Shown: positions 15,500 to 24,113, numbered from the stretch's first letter. The stretch is 64,000 nt of DNA from Rubrivivax sp. (GCA_022842305.1 JALHPY010000012.1:1-64000); one strand, 5' to 3'. Program-made: numbers and translations. The notes: generated by a model not told the origin, from the sequence alone.

Positions 15500-17344
15500 A
15501 TGAATCTGCCAGTCCGAACTTCCAACGCCGGTGCCGCACTCGCGGCCGTGCTGCTGTCAGCGCTGCTCGCTGCCTGCGGCGGCGACAAGCTTGACCCGGT
15601 GCTGGGCTCGCCCGCCTTCGGCGTGGCCCCTACCGTGACCGTGACCACCCCGGCCACCACTCCGGTGGCCAGCGGGGTGGCCACCAACAGCACCGTCACC
15701 GCCCGCTTCAGCAAGCCCATGGCAGCGGCCAGCATCACGCCCGCGAGCTTCACGCTGGCCTGCCCGGCCGGTACCGCCACCGCCGCCAGCGTGGTCTATG
15801 TCGAAGCGACCCAGACCGCCACGCTGACGCCCAACGCGGTGTTGCCAGTCAATACGCTCTGCACCGCCACCATCAGCACCGCAGTGCGTGACAGCGGTGG
15901 CATTCCCCTGGCCAACGCCTACGTGTGGACTTTCCAGACCGCGCCGCTGGCCGACACCACGCGACCCACCGTCACGCTCAACACCCCGGCCCTGGGCGCG
16001 GTGGGCGTCAGCATCAACAGCAGGGTGGTCGCCACCTTCAGTGAAGACATGAACCCGGCCACGCTGACGGCTGCCAGCTTCACGCTGACCAACACCACCC
16101 TGGGCGCGCCCGTTGCCGGCAGCGTGGCCTATGCCCCCGCGGGCCGCACCGCCACCTTCACGCCCGCCGCTGCGCTGGCCGCCAACAGCCTGTTCACGGC
16201 CACCGTGACCACCGCCGCCACCGACAGCGCCGGCAACGCGCTGGCCGCCAACCATGTGTGGACCTTCACCACCGGCGCCACGCCCGACGCCGTGGCGCCC
16301 ACCGTGGCCACCATCAGCCCGGCCATCGCCAGCACCGGCGTCTGCCTGACGCGCAGCGTGACCGCCAGCTTCAGCGAAGCCATGGACGCCGCCACCATCA
16401 CCAGCACCAGCTTCACCGTCACCGACGGTGGCGTGGCCGTGCCCGGCAGCGTGAGCTACGACGCCGCCACCCGCCTGGCCAGCTTCGTGCCCACGGCAGC
16501 CGCCGGCTTTGCCGCCAGCAGGCCGCTGGTGGCCACCGTCAGGTCAGGCGCCACCGGCGTCACCGACCTGGCCGGAAACCCCCTGGCCGCTGACCAGATC
16601 TGGAACTTCACCACCGGCGCCTCGGCCTGCGCGGCTGGCGTCAACCTGCGCAGCGCAGCGGCCTTCGGTGCCTTCGGCGGTGCCGCCGGCGTCACCAACC
16701 AGGGCATCAACACCGTGGTCGGCGGCAACCTGGGCAGCACGGCAGCCTGCACGCTGATCACCGGCCTGCACGACGCGGCCAATGTCTACACCGAGACCCC
16801 GCTGAACATCGGTGGCGTCAACGGCAGCATCTACTGCGCGCCGCCGGCACCGGGCACCACCACCACGCTGGCCATCGCCACCCAGGCGCGCGCCGACGCG
16901 CAGACGGCCTACAACGAACTCGCCGCGCTGCCCCCCGGCCTCGACCCCGGCGCCGGCCAGCTGGGCGGGCTGGTGCTGGCCGCCGGCACCTACACCTCGG
17001 CGGGTGGCACCTTCGCCATCACCTCGGGTGACCTGACGCTGGACGCCCAGGGCGACAGCAACGCCGTCTTCGTGTTCCAGAGTGCCTCGGCGCTGACCGT
17101 GGGCCAGTTGGCCACGCCGCGCCGCGTGTTGCTGGTCGGCGGCGCCCAGGCCCGCAATGTGTTCTGGCAGGTGGGCAGCGCGGCCCGCATCGAGGACGGC
17201 AGCACCATGGTCGGCACCATCATCGCGCCGGCCGGCGTGACCATCTCGACCGCCGGGCAGACCGCCCAGACCACCCTGATCGGGCGCGCCATCGGCCTGA
17301 CCGCGTCGGTGACGATGGTCAACACCACGGTGACCGCACCGTGA
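15500..17344 (+). CDS. Lipoprotein with three Ig-like (Big_5) domains and DUF3494 domain
   Basis: A 614-residue protein with lipoprotein signal ending LLAAC (C26), three bacterial Ig-like Big_5 repeats (each with SVTASFSEAM-like strands and an ending such as HVWTFTTGA / QIWNFTTGA at about 50-155, 160-260, 265-375), then a DUF3494 ice-binding-like domain (TNQGINTVVGGNLG, LTLDAQGDSNAVFVFQ, NVFWQVGSAARIEDGSTMVGTIIAP, GRAIGLTASVTM). It is likely displayed on the outer membrane. GGAG lies just upstream of ATG 15500. Together with the PEP-CTERM paralog upstream this gives two anchoring routes for the same domain type. The stop overlaps no gene; an OmpA protein follows. Confidence 0.88.
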   Translation: MNLPVRTSNAGAALAAVLLSALLAACGGDKLDPVLGSPAFGVAPTVTVTTPATTPVASGVATNSTVTARFSKPMAAASITPASFTLACPAGTATAASVVYVEATQTATLTPNAVLPVNTLCTATISTAVRDSGGIPLANAYVWTFQTAPLADTTRPTVTLNTPALGAVGVSINSRVVATFSEDMNPATLTAASFTLTNTTLGAPVAGSVAYAPAGRTATFTPAAALAANSLFTATVTTAATDSAGNALAANHVWTFTTGATPDAVAPTVATISPAIASTGVCLTRSVTASFSEAMDAATITSTSFTVTDGGVAVPGSVSYDAATRLASFVPTAAAGFAASRPLVATVRSGATGVTDLAGNPLAADQIWNFTTGASACAAGVNLRSAAAFGAFGGAAGVTNQGINTVVGGNLGSTAACTLITGLHDAANVYTETPLNIGGVNGSIYCAPPAPGTTTTLAIATQARADAQTAYNELAALPPGLDPGAGQLGGLVLAAGTYTSAGGTFAITSGDLTLDAQGDSNAVFVFQSASALTVGQLATPRRVLLVGGAQARNVFWQVGSAARIEDGSTMVGTIIAPAGVTISTAGQTAQTTLIGRAIGLTASVTMVNTTVTAP

Positions 17345-17403
17345 GCGCCGCCCTTCGCAAGGGCCTCGCGGCCCGCCGCCCCCAACACCCCAGAAAGAAC
17401 GCG

Positions 17404-18612
17404 ATGAAAAAATCTCCTGCACTGAGCGGCATCGGCCTGGCCGTGCTCGGCCTGATGCTGGGCGCCGGCAGCGCTCCGGCGCTGGCGCAAGGCGACAGCT
17501 ATGTCTACGGCGGACTGTCGGTCGGCCAGTCACGGGCCCGCATCGACGAGGCGCGCATCAGCGCCAGCCTGCTGGGCGGCGGCCTGACCACCACCGGCAT
17601 GACGCGTGACGAGCGCGACACCGGCTACAAGCTCTTCGGCGGCTACCAGTTCAACCGCTACTTCGGGGTCGAGGCCGGCTACTTCAAGCTCGGCAAGTTC
17701 GGCTTCGAAGCGACCACCAACCCGGCCGGCACCCTGGCCGGCGAGATCAGCCTGAAGGGCTTCAACCTCGACCTGGTGGGCACACTGCCGCTGACGACCT
17801 ATCTGTCGGCCATCGGCCGCGTGGGCGTGCAAAACGTCAAGGCCAGCGACCGCTTCAGCGGCACCGGCGCCGTGACCGTGCTCGACCCCAACCCCAGCAA
17901 GCGCAGCACCCAGCCCAAGCTCGGCCTGGGCCTGCAGTACGAGGTGAACCGCAACCTGCTGGTGCGCGGCGAATTCGAGCGTTACCGCGTGGACGACGCC
18001 GTGGGCAACAGGGGCGACGTGAACCTGTTCTCGGTGGGGCTGGTGATCCCCTTCGGCCGCGCGCCGGAAGCGACACCGCAACGCGTGACCATGGCACCGG
18101 CCTATGTGCCGCCGCCGGCACCCGCACCCGCACCGCCGCCGCCGGTGGTGGTGGCCCCGCGCCCAGCACCGCCGCCGCCGCCCGTGGTGGTGGCCGCACC
18201 GCCGCCGCCGGCCCCGGTGGTGCCGGAGCGCCGCCGCGTCAGCTTCTCGGCCGATTCGCTGTTCGGCTTCGACAACTCCGAGATCCGGCCCGAGGGCCGC
18301 GCGGCGCTGGACAGCTTCGTGGGTGAGATGCGGGGCACGCGCTTCGAGGTCATCACGGTCGAGGGCCACACCGACCGGCTGGGCAGCGAGGCCTACAACC
18401 AGGCGCTGTCGGGCCGGCGCGCCGACACCGTCAAGGCCTATCTGGTGAACACCGGCGGGCTGGACGGCAGCAAGATCTCGGTCGTCGCCAAGGGCGAGTC
18501 CACTCCCGTGACGAAGGCCGAAGACTGCAAGGGCAACAAGGCCAACCCCCGGCTGATCGCCTGCCTGCAGGCCGACCGGCGCGTCGAGGTCGAGGTCGTC
18601 GGCACGCGTTGA
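17404..18612 (+). CDS. OmpA-family outer membrane protein
   Basis: A 402-residue protein: signal peptide (MKKSPALSGIGLAVLGLMLG...ALA), an eight-stranded OmpA-like beta-barrel (YVYGGLSVGQSRARID ... FGVEAGYFKLGKFGF ... LLVRGEFERYRVDD), a Pro/Val-rich linker (about 220-280), and a C-terminal OmpA peptidoglycan-binding domain (FGFDNSEIRPEGRAALD, TVEGHTDRLGSEAYNQALSGRRADTV, ADRRVEVEV). It anchors the outer membrane to peptidoglycan. ATG 17404 begins the signal peptide. The gene follows the DUF3494 lipoprotein by 59 bp and may be co-transcribed. A GC-rich hairpin follows at 18668. Confidence 0.9.
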   Translation: MKKSPALSGIGLAVLGLMLGAGSAPALAQGDSYVYGGLSVGQSRARIDEARISASLLGGGLTTTGMTRDERDTGYKLFGGYQFNRYFGVEAGYFKLGKFGFEATTNPAGTLAGEISLKGFNLDLVGTLPLTTYLSAIGRVGVQNVKASDRFSGTGAVTVLDPNPSKRSTQPKLGLGLQYEVNRNLLVRGEFERYRVDDAVGNRGDVNLFSVGLVIPFGRAPEATPQRVTMAPAYVPPPAPAPAPPPPVVVAPRPAPPPPPVVVAAPPPPAPVVPERRRVSFSADSLFGFDNSEIRPEGRAALDSFVGEMRGTRFEVITVEGHTDRLGSEAYNQALSGRRADTVKAYLVNTGGLDGSKISVVAKGESTPVTKAEDCKGNKANPRLIACLQADRRVEVEVVGTR

Positions 18613-18667
18613 GCATGCCGGCCCTCGCGCGGGCCCCCTGAGGTCGCGGCAAGCAGCTTGCCGGGCC

Positions 18668-18692
18668 GCCGCAGGCGCAAGGCGCCTGCGGC
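18668..18692 (+). terminator. GC-rich hairpin after ompA-like gene
   Basis: Perfect 10-bp arms GCCGCAGGCG / CGCCTGCGGC with a 5-base loop, 56 bp after the ompA-like stop. There is no T-tract, so it may be a weak intrinsic terminator or only an RNA-stabilising hairpin. Further small dyads surround it. Confidence 0.45.
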
Positions 18693-18842
18693 AAGGGCGG
18701 CGAACGCAGCGTGAACAGGCACAGCCTGCGCGAGGTCACAGCCGGTCGAAAGCCGGGCCGCGAAAGTGGCCCGAGTGATAATCTGCCGCCACGCTTGCGC
18801 ACCTTTGCGAAGCGGGTTTCGGGGCTGCAGAAGGGGCTGGAA

Positions 18843-19091
18843 GTGGCAGACATCGACAAGGGCGTGCTCAGCTTCGGATCGATGACCTTGATCGTCGGCG
18901 GTCTGGCGTTGGCGCTGCTGCTGTTCTGGGGCTGGAAGTCCGGGCAGGCCTTGCCGCTGTGGCCGGCGTTGCTGGTCGCAGGGGTCAACATCTTCGGCGC
19001 CGTCAAGCTGGTGCAGGAGACGCGGGCAAAGCAGGCGGCGCGCAAGGCCGCTGGCGCCCACGGGGCGCAGCCCCAGCGCAAGGCGCAATGA
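18843..19091 (+). CDS. Small two-helix membrane protein
   Basis: An 82-residue protein from GTG 18843 (VADIDKGVLSFGSM), with AGGGG at suitable spacing. Two hydrophobic segments are visible: SMTLIVGGLALALLLFWGW and LWPALLVAGVNIFGAVKLV, then a basic Ala-rich tail. A longer in-frame GTG at 18711 exists but reads through hairpin-rich sequence and a TGATAATCT stretch that looks like a promoter -10 region (about 18777). It overlaps the cytochrome gene by ATGA, so the two are coupled. Function unknown. Confidence 0.6.
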   Translation: MADIDKGVLSFGSMTLIVGGLALALLLFWGWKSGQALPLWPALLVAGVNIFGAVKLVQETRAKQAARKAAGAHGAQPQRKAQ

Positions 19092-19528
19092 GGGCCTCGG
19101 GCCGATTGCCCGCATCCGGGCTGGTGGCACTGCTGGCGCTGGGCACGGCGGCCTGCAGTGAAAGCAGCGGGCCCGACACCTTTGGACTGATGGAGGGCCA
19201 GGGCATCTACGCGGCCGAGTGCGCCAGTTGCCACGGCACCAAGCTCGAAGGCCAGGCCGACTGGCAGACACGTCGCCCCGACGGCCGCTTGCCCGCACCC
19301 CCGCACGATGCCAGCGGCCATACCTGGCATCACCCCACCGAGCAGTTGTTCGCCATCGTCAAGTTCGGCATGGTGCCGCCGAACGCGCCTGAAGGCTACG
19401 TGTCGGACATGCCGGCCTACGCCGGCAAGCTCTCCGACCGGCAGATCCACAACGTGCTGGCCTGGATCGAGAGCCAGTGGCCCGCGGAGGTTCGGCAACG
19501 GCGCGCGGAGCGGCTGCGCAAGCCCTGA
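19088..19528 (+). CDS. c-type cytochrome lipoprotein
   Basis: A 146-residue protein with a lipoprotein signal ending GTAAC (C23), a single haem-binding CASCH (C45, C48, H49) and a probable axial methionine at M108 (VSDMPAYAGKLSD). It fits class I cytochrome c of the cbb3/CccA-like small type and would carry electrons in the periplasm while tethered to a membrane. Redox partners are not identifiable from the neighbours. The ATG at 19088 overlaps the preceding stop (ATGA). Confidence 0.88.
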   Translation: MRASGRLPASGLVALLALGTAACSESSGPDTFGLMEGQGIYAAECASCHGTKLEGQADWQTRRPDGRLPAPPHDASGHTWHHPTEQLFAIVKFGMVPPNAPEGYVSDMPAYAGKLSDRQIHNVLAWIESQWPAEVRQRRAERLRKP

Positions 19529-19566
19529 TCCGCCCCCTGGCGCCGCCCTTTGCCCACACGCAAGCC

Positions 19567-20631
19567 ATGTCCGCCACCGCCCCCCCGCAGCAAGCCGCCA
19601 TCGCAGAGCGCATAGCCTGGTTGTTCAACCTGGCCAGCCAGCACAGCCGGACCTATGCATCCCCGGAGGCCTGGCTCGATCGCCAGCGCTACCTGGCGCG
19701 GCACCCCACGTCCGTGATGGTGATGAAGTGCATGGACGGGCGCATCAACATCCCCATCGCCACCCGTACGCCGCGCGGCATCATCCAGCCGTTTCGCAAT
19801 CTGGGCGGCATGTTCCACCTGGGCTGGCCGCACCTGGGCGAGCTCGTGCAGGCCGCCGTTGAAAAGGTGGTGCGGCAGGGTCACCAGGTGCTGATGATGA
19901 TCACCTACCACTACGCCAAAGGGGATGCCCGCCGTGGCTGCGCCGGGTTCAATTTCCGCACCGAAGACGCCCGGGTTCACACCTTCGGCCTGCGCGAGGA
20001 ATTCAGCTCCCTGTTCGGCAGCCTGCACCAGACGGTGTACCCGCTGGTCTGCGGCTTCGAGACCGATGAAGAAGCCCTTGTGCTGCACGGCGCCAATGGT
20101 GAGGTGCTGAACCTGGCAGAGGTGCAGCCCACCGATCTGGCCAGCTTGCCGGGCCGCCTGCAGCAGCTGTGTCCCGACATGCCCGCCCAGGTGCGACACG
20201 ACCTGCTGCCGCTGCTGGAGGGCAATGTCGCCCACATCGCGGCACTGCGCCAGGTCGAACGCAAGCTCGACATCGAGCACCGCGAATGGATCATCTTCGT
20301 CGGCCGCGGCTTCGACTGGTTGCACCTGCCCAACCAGGCACTCATCATCGGCCCCTACAGCCCCGACCTGGATCACCCCATCCGCCAGGCCGCGGGCATC
20401 ATCCAGGCCAACATGCGCGCGGGCCGCATTCCGGACGACGGCTTCCTGCTCATGTCCTCGGCACCGTATGAAGACATCGGGGTCGACCGTGCGCGTGCAG
20501 CACTGAAGTCGCGCTTCCTGGCGCGCTTTGCGGCCGACGTCATCCGCCGCGAATTCGCCGACCTCGGGACCAAGATGAGCGTGCGCGAGTCGGTGCTGAA
20601 CTGGCAGCTCAGAGCGCCGGAACTGCTCTGA
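19567..20631 (+). CDS. Beta-carbonic-anhydrase-like (CsoSCA-like) protein
   Basis: A 354-residue soluble protein. It carries the beta-carbonic-anhydrase signature CxDxR in VMKCMDGRINIPIA (C55, D57, R59), followed by ITYHYAKGDARRGCAGF with H115 and C125 as likely remaining zinc ligands. The wide His-Cys spacing resembles the carboxysome shell carbonic anhydrase CsoSCA rather than classic HxxC enzymes. The rest (REWIIFVGRGFDWLHLPN, GFLLMSSAPYED) is conserved-looking but unknown to me. No Rubisco or shell genes are in the window, so a free-standing hydratase or another activity is equally possible. ATG 19567 lies 38 bp after the cytochrome gene. Confidence 0.65.
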   Translation: MSATAPPQQAAIAERIAWLFNLASQHSRTYASPEAWLDRQRYLARHPTSVMVMKCMDGRINIPIATRTPRGIIQPFRNLGGMFHLGWPHLGELVQAAVEKVVRQGHQVLMMITYHYAKGDARRGCAGFNFRTEDARVHTFGLREEFSSLFGSLHQTVYPLVCGFETDEEALVLHGANGEVLNLAEVQPTDLASLPGRLQQLCPDMPAQVRHDLLPLLEGNVAHIAALRQVERKLDIEHREWIIFVGRGFDWLHLPNQALIIGPYSPDLDHPIRQAAGIIQANMRAGRIPDDGFLLMSSAPYEDIGVDRARAALKSRFLARFAADVIRREFADLGTKMSVRESVLNWQLRAPELL

Positions 20632-20652
20632 ACGACCACAGGCCGTCGCGGT

Positions 20653-21570
20653 TCAGGGCCAGATCAGGGCGGCCAGCGTGGCGAAGTCGGGTGCGGCCTG
20701 CCAGCCGGGAACGCTGATCTGCGCCTTGAGGTTGCTGTAGCGGTGCAGCAGGATCAGCCGCAGCAAGGCTTCGCGCCGGCCGCGGTCGAAGGGGCGGCCG
20801 TGGTAGCCGTCGAAGAAGGCGTCGATGCGCGCCGCATCGCCCGCGGCCAGAAAGCACAGCGGGCCCAGCCAGTCGTACTCGCGCGGGCCGACCAGGCCGT
20901 CACCGAAATCGAACATGGCCGACAGCCCGCTGCCCTGGTGCAGCAGGTTGAAGGGGGTGTACTCGCCGGTGAGGATCACGTCCGGCCCCTCGGGCACGGG
21001 GCCTTGCACAAAGGACTCCACTTGCGCCAGCAGTTGTGCCGGCAGGCCGGTGCGCTGCTGGCGGCCGTGGCAGCGTTGGCGCTGGCCTTGCAGGAAATCG
21101 ACCCAGCGCGGCGCCAGCGCCGGCATGGGGCCCAGCGGCAGTGCATGCACTTCGGCGGCCACGCGGCCAATCGTGTGCAGCACCGTGCAGCGTTCGCGCT
21201 GCTGCAGCGTGGGCCAGACACGATCGAGCGGCGTGCCCGGCAGCTGCGTCATCACCAGGTAGGGCCAACCGGCGCGCTCGGCGCTGTCCACCAGGTGCGG
21301 CGTGGGCAACGCAAGCCGATCCTGCAAATGCCCGAGCAGCGCGCGCTCGAACGCGAAGTGGTCGCGCAGGAAGGGCGGGTAGAGCTTGAGCACGAGCTCG
21401 CGGCCCAGCAGCGCCACCAGCACCGTGCCCTCGCCAGCCGGTACCGCCGGCGCGCTGGAGTAGCGGGCGCCGAGGGCGGCCAGCACGCCGATCCAGCGCG
21501 CAGGGTCTTCCTGCAGCGCATCGAAGTCGGCAACGCCGGGGTCGGCGGGCCATTCAGGAGATACGGCCAT
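20653..21570 (-). CDS. APH-fold phosphotransferase family protein with variant catalytic loop
   Basis: A 305-residue protein of the aminoglycoside/hygromycin phosphotransferase fold: VLKLYPPF with K62 for ATP, helix C region, a catalytic loop ILTGEYTPFNLL (201-210) and MFDFGDGLVGPREYDWLGP holding the metal-binding D221. The usual HGD catalytic loop is replaced by TGE, so E203 would have to act as base; N208 is kept. It may phosphorylate a small hydroxyl compound, or be inactive. No resistance role should be assumed. It starts at ATG 21570 and is convergent with the carbonic-anhydrase-like gene. Confidence 0.72.
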   Translation of the reverse strand: MAVSPEWPADPGVADFDALQEDPARWIGVLAALGARYSSAPAVPAGEGTVLVALLGRELVLKLYPPFLRDHFAFERALLGHLQDRLALPTPHLVDSAERAGWPYLVMTQLPGTPLDRVWPTLQQRERCTVLHTIGRVAAEVHALPLGPMPALAPRWVDFLQGQRQRCHGRQQRTGLPAQLLAQVESFVQGPVPEGPDVILTGEYTPFNLLHQGSGLSAMFDFGDGLVGPREYDWLGPLCFLAAGDAARIDAFFDGYHGRPFDRGRREALLRLILLHRYSNLKAQISVPGWQAAPDFATLAALIWP

Positions 21571-21717
21571 GACACAACCGCTGGGGCCTTGTGCGGGAAT
21601 GCCGATGGTGAGGGCTGCGCGCACCGCGCGCAAGACTGCGCCCTCGCACTCGCCCCCGGCCGGCCCACGGTCAGCGCTTGCGCGCCGGCCGGTAGCCGCT
21701 GTCGACGATCTACGGGT

Positions 21718-22170
21718 TCAAGGAGTTCGGGGCTTGCTGCGGCGGGTCTTGGCGCTGCCGGGCGCGGGCAGCGGGCTTGCACTGCCCGGATCGGGTGAAC
21801 TGACGGGCAAGGATGTCGAGACCTTTCCGGGCGGCGGCGATCCCTCGGCCGTGAAATCAGCCTTCTGCTCCGCCAGTGTCTTGGACGCAGGTACGGGGGT
21901 GGTTGCGGGCGGTTTGCCGCCGGGGCCGGGGACCAGGCGGGCACGCAACTCGGCGTCCAGGCCGGGCGTGGCTCGCATGTCGGTGTCGACCATGCCGGCG
22001 TCGATGTCGCGCTTGGCCTGCACCATCAAGGGGTCGGGCGCGTCTGCCGTGGCAGGGCTGGATTCGTCGCGTTCGTGCGGCAACGCCAAGCCAGGGGCCG
22101 ACCGGGGCGCCTTGGCACGGCGCGGAGTGGCCACCTGCTGCCCCACCGGACGCCGGGCTCTCGGGTTCAT
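21718..22170 (-). CDS. Hypothetical Pro/Ser-rich protein with conserved KRDIDAGxxDTDxR core
   Basis: A 150-residue protein: basic start MNPRARRPVGQQVATPRR, core MVQAKRDIDAGMVDTDMRATPGLDAELRARLVPG, then a Pro/Ser/Ala-rich tail that is probably disordered. The core looks like a short motif I associate with uncharacterised Burkholderiales proteins. Its start overlaps the stop of the next upstream gene by 4 bp, which supports translation. No function can be given. Confidence 0.6.
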   Translation of the reverse strand: MNPRARRPVGQQVATPRRAKAPRSAPGLALPHERDESSPATADAPDPLMVQAKRDIDAGMVDTDMRATPGLDAELRARLVPGPGGKPPATTPVPASKTLAEQKADFTAEGSPPPGKVSTSLPVSSPDPGSASPLPAPGSAKTRRSKPRTP

Positions 22171-22385
22171 GTTCCGGCTCCAGGCCTGCCCTGGCCACGG
22201 GTGCGCACGGCCAACGGGGCGGGGCTTGCAGGTGGGTCGACGATGGGGTCGTGCTCGGGGTCTTCCGGCGGCACGAAGGGCGGAATCGGCCCCTGGTCGG
22301 GTTCGACGGGCAGCGTGCCCGGCTCGAACTCTCCGGGAAGGTCGATGTTCGGGTGAATGGGCTTGCGGAAGGGTGTGCTGTGCAT
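22167..22385 (-). CDS. Small acidic Pro-rich hypothetical
   Basis: A 72-residue protein starting MHSTPFRKPIHPNIDLP, rich in Pro, Glu and Asp (EFEPGTLPVEPDQGPIPPF, PPEDPEHDPI). ATG 22385 has GGAGG 8 bp upstream, while an earlier in-frame ATG at 22400 has none. It overlaps the downstream gene by ATGA and is part of a run of small reverse-strand genes with stress-type neighbours. Likely disordered; function unknown. Confidence 0.6.
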   Translation of the reverse strand: MHSTPFRKPIHPNIDLPGEFEPGTLPVEPDQGPIPPFVPPEDPEHDPIVDPPASPAPLAVRTRGQGRPGAGT

Positions 22386-22431
22386 GGTGAGGGCCTCCAT
22401 TGCAGATGGGTTGCGGCGGGCAGCGCGCCGG

Positions 22432-22761
22432 CTACGGCGCACTGGCGCGTCGGGCCGGGCCGAGCGGCGCCGAGTGATCGTTGTTCTGCCCCGGCATCGG
22501 CATCGCCGTGGATTCCTGCGTCGCGCTCATCGTGTTGTTCGATCGCCCCAAGGCCGAATCGGCCCGGGCAGCGTTGGCCGGCGTCAACGCCGACTCGGCG
22601 CTGGGCAGCGACGGGTCGACCGCGGGTGCCGTCATGGCACCGGAGAGAGCCGGTCCCGGCTGGCTGACCGTTGGCTTCGGGGGGGTGGCGGGGGTCTTGT
22701 CGCAGGCGCTCAGCAGCAGTGCGGCGGCGCAAATCGCGATCAAGGAATAGGGTGTGTTCAT
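22432..22761 (-). CDS. Small lipoprotein
   Basis: A 109-residue protein with a clear lipoprotein signal (MNTPYSLIAICAAALLLSAC, C20) followed by a low-complexity Pro/Ser/Ala/Thr-rich mature part without recognisable domain. AGGGGAA precedes ATG 22761. It sits between the hydrolase gene and the two small hypothetical genes, all on the same strand. Confidence 0.72.
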   Translation of the reverse strand: MNTPYSLIAICAAALLLSACDKTPATPPKPTVSQPGPALSGAMTAPAVDPSLPSAESALTPANAARADSALGRSNNTMSATQESTAMPMPGQNNDHSAPLGPARRASAP

Positions 22762-22825
22762 GCAGTTCCCCTGTTGGTGGGCTGGATCATTGAAGTGCTT
22801 GTCTGTCAACGCCTCTGGCAGCGGC

Positions 22826-23599
22826 CTATCGCTTGCGCACAAAGCGGCGCCACGGCCCGGCCTTCTGACCCAGCCGGTCTGATACCGCCGCAAGCACATC
22901 GCGGTTCCAGCCCATGCCGATATGGCTGCCACTGACTTCGATGTCGTGCACCAGGCTCGACCGCTTGCCGTGGCGACAGGTCTGCCACGCCACCACGCCA
23001 TCCGACCGGCTGTAGATCGACGTGGTGCGCAGCGGTGGCGGTGTGCGCAGGCGCCGGCTGAGCGCCGGGTCGACTGCCGAAGAGCTGCCGCTGAGCAGGC
23101 GGAAGAGCCAGCCCACGTTGGTGTGGTCGGCCTCGGCGTTGAAGGGCGTGCCGATCGTGATGACCTGTCGCACGCGCGGCGCGATCAGCTTGCCGATCTC
23201 GCGCGCATAGAGCCCGCCCAGGCTCCATCCGATGAGGGTGGCGGGCTGGCTGTGCCCGGCGAGCCGATCGACGACCTGCGACTTCAAGCGGTGCAGCCAG
23301 GCGTCCAGATCACCCCGGGGGCCGGTATTGAAGCCTTGGCCCCAGTCGAACGCGTCGTAGCCGAGCGACCGAATGTGCGTGCGCAGGGTGGCGACCGATT
23401 TCCCGTCCGCGCCCAGGCCCGGAAAGATGACGACGGGATGCCCGTCGCCGAACTTCGCGTCGTCAGCCTTCCCGAACTTGTGCAATGCAAATTCCATTGC
23501 AGCCCGGAAGGGCTCGGCACCGAGCAGGGCCAGCGAAGGACGCTGAATCGGCAGCGCCGGGTTCGTGCCCGCTGCGGCGCCAGGATCAGGCAGCGCCAT
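22826..23599 (-). CDS. Alpha/beta hydrolase (lipase/esterase-like)
   Basis: A 257-residue hydrolase starting MALPDPGAAAGTNPALPI. The strand-turn HPVVIFPGLGADG resembles a lipase oxyanion loop, and the nucleophile elbow is GWSLGG with S126. Later motifs include TIGTPFNAEADHTNVGWLFRLLSG (lid-like) and SDGVVAW and GSHIGMGWN for the acid and histidine. No signal peptide is visible. The start overlaps the upstream glycine-zipper gene by 14 bp, which indicates coupling. A fusion of the same two modules is encoded at 53089-54234. Confidence 0.82.
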   Translation of the reverse strand: MALPDPGAAAGTNPALPIQRPSLALLGAEPFRAAMEFALHKFGKADDAKFGDGHPVVIFPGLGADGKSVATLRTHIRSLGYDAFDWGQGFNTGPRGDLDAWLHRLKSQVVDRLAGHSQPATLIGWSLGGLYAREIGKLIAPRVRQVITIGTPFNAEADHTNVGWLFRLLSGSSSAVDPALSRRLRTPPPLRTTSIYSRSDGVVAWQTCRHGKRSSLVHDIEVSGSHIGMGWNRDVLAAVSDRLGQKAGPWRRFVRKR

Positions 23600-24071
23600 T
23601 GACCCGATTCCAGGCGTCGCGGACTGCAGGGCTGGCGCTGTCCCAACGCAGGGTGGAGGCACCACCGGCGGCGCTCCACTGCCGCGACATGTCGGACTCC
23701 ATCTCATCGAACGTGCGCCCCGGATGGCGCCCGAAGGCGTCCACGCCGAAGGCATAGGCCGGGCCATAGTCGCTGTAACTCGCCCCCCGTTCGACGTAGG
23801 GGCGGCTGCTGTAGTTGTCACGCCAGTAAGCGTCCTCGCGCGTGGGGTCTATCGCCTCGGCGACACCCTTGCCGGCGAGTCCACCCACCACGGCACCCAC
23901 TGCGGCGCCGACGAGCGTTCCGACCGGGCCGACCACGGTGCCTGCAGCCGCCCCGACTGCCGCACCGCCCAATGTGGCGCCGACCCCGGTGCCCACGGGG
24001 TGCGCGCCAGGGCTGCCCGAAAGGGGATCACGATGGGCGTCAAAGCTGCGGTCTTCGTTGTTGCTGCTCAT
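23586..24071 (-). CDS. Glycine-zipper membrane-associated protein
   Basis: A 161-residue protein with a charged start (MSSNNEDRSFDAHRDPLSG), a glycine-zipper hairpin (VGTGVGATLGGAAVGAAAG, VGTLVGAAVGAVVGGLAGKG; about 26-70) and a hydrophilic C-terminal part with YWRDNYSSRPYV and aromatic-rich repeats. Glycine-zipper proteins insert in membranes, but the role is unknown. It is co-encoded with, and overlaps, the hydrolase gene downstream, and follows glsB by 42 bp. Confidence 0.78.
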   Translation of the reverse strand: MSSNNEDRSFDAHRDPLSGSPGAHPVGTGVGATLGGAAVGAAAGTVVGPVGTLVGAAVGAVVGGLAGKGVAEAIDPTREDAYWRDNYSSRPYVERGASYSDYGPAYAFGVDAFGRHPGRTFDEMESDMSRQWSAAGGASTLRWDSASPAVRDAWNRVNGAA

Positions 24072-24113
24072 GAGGCTTCCTTGTGATGCTCGAAAGAGTT
24101 GGCGTTCTGCCGA

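Noticed and set aside
20653-21570. Aminoglycoside resistance gene
   Set aside because: Only the fold family is shared; the catalytic loop is atypical and the context gives no hint of resistance or mobility.
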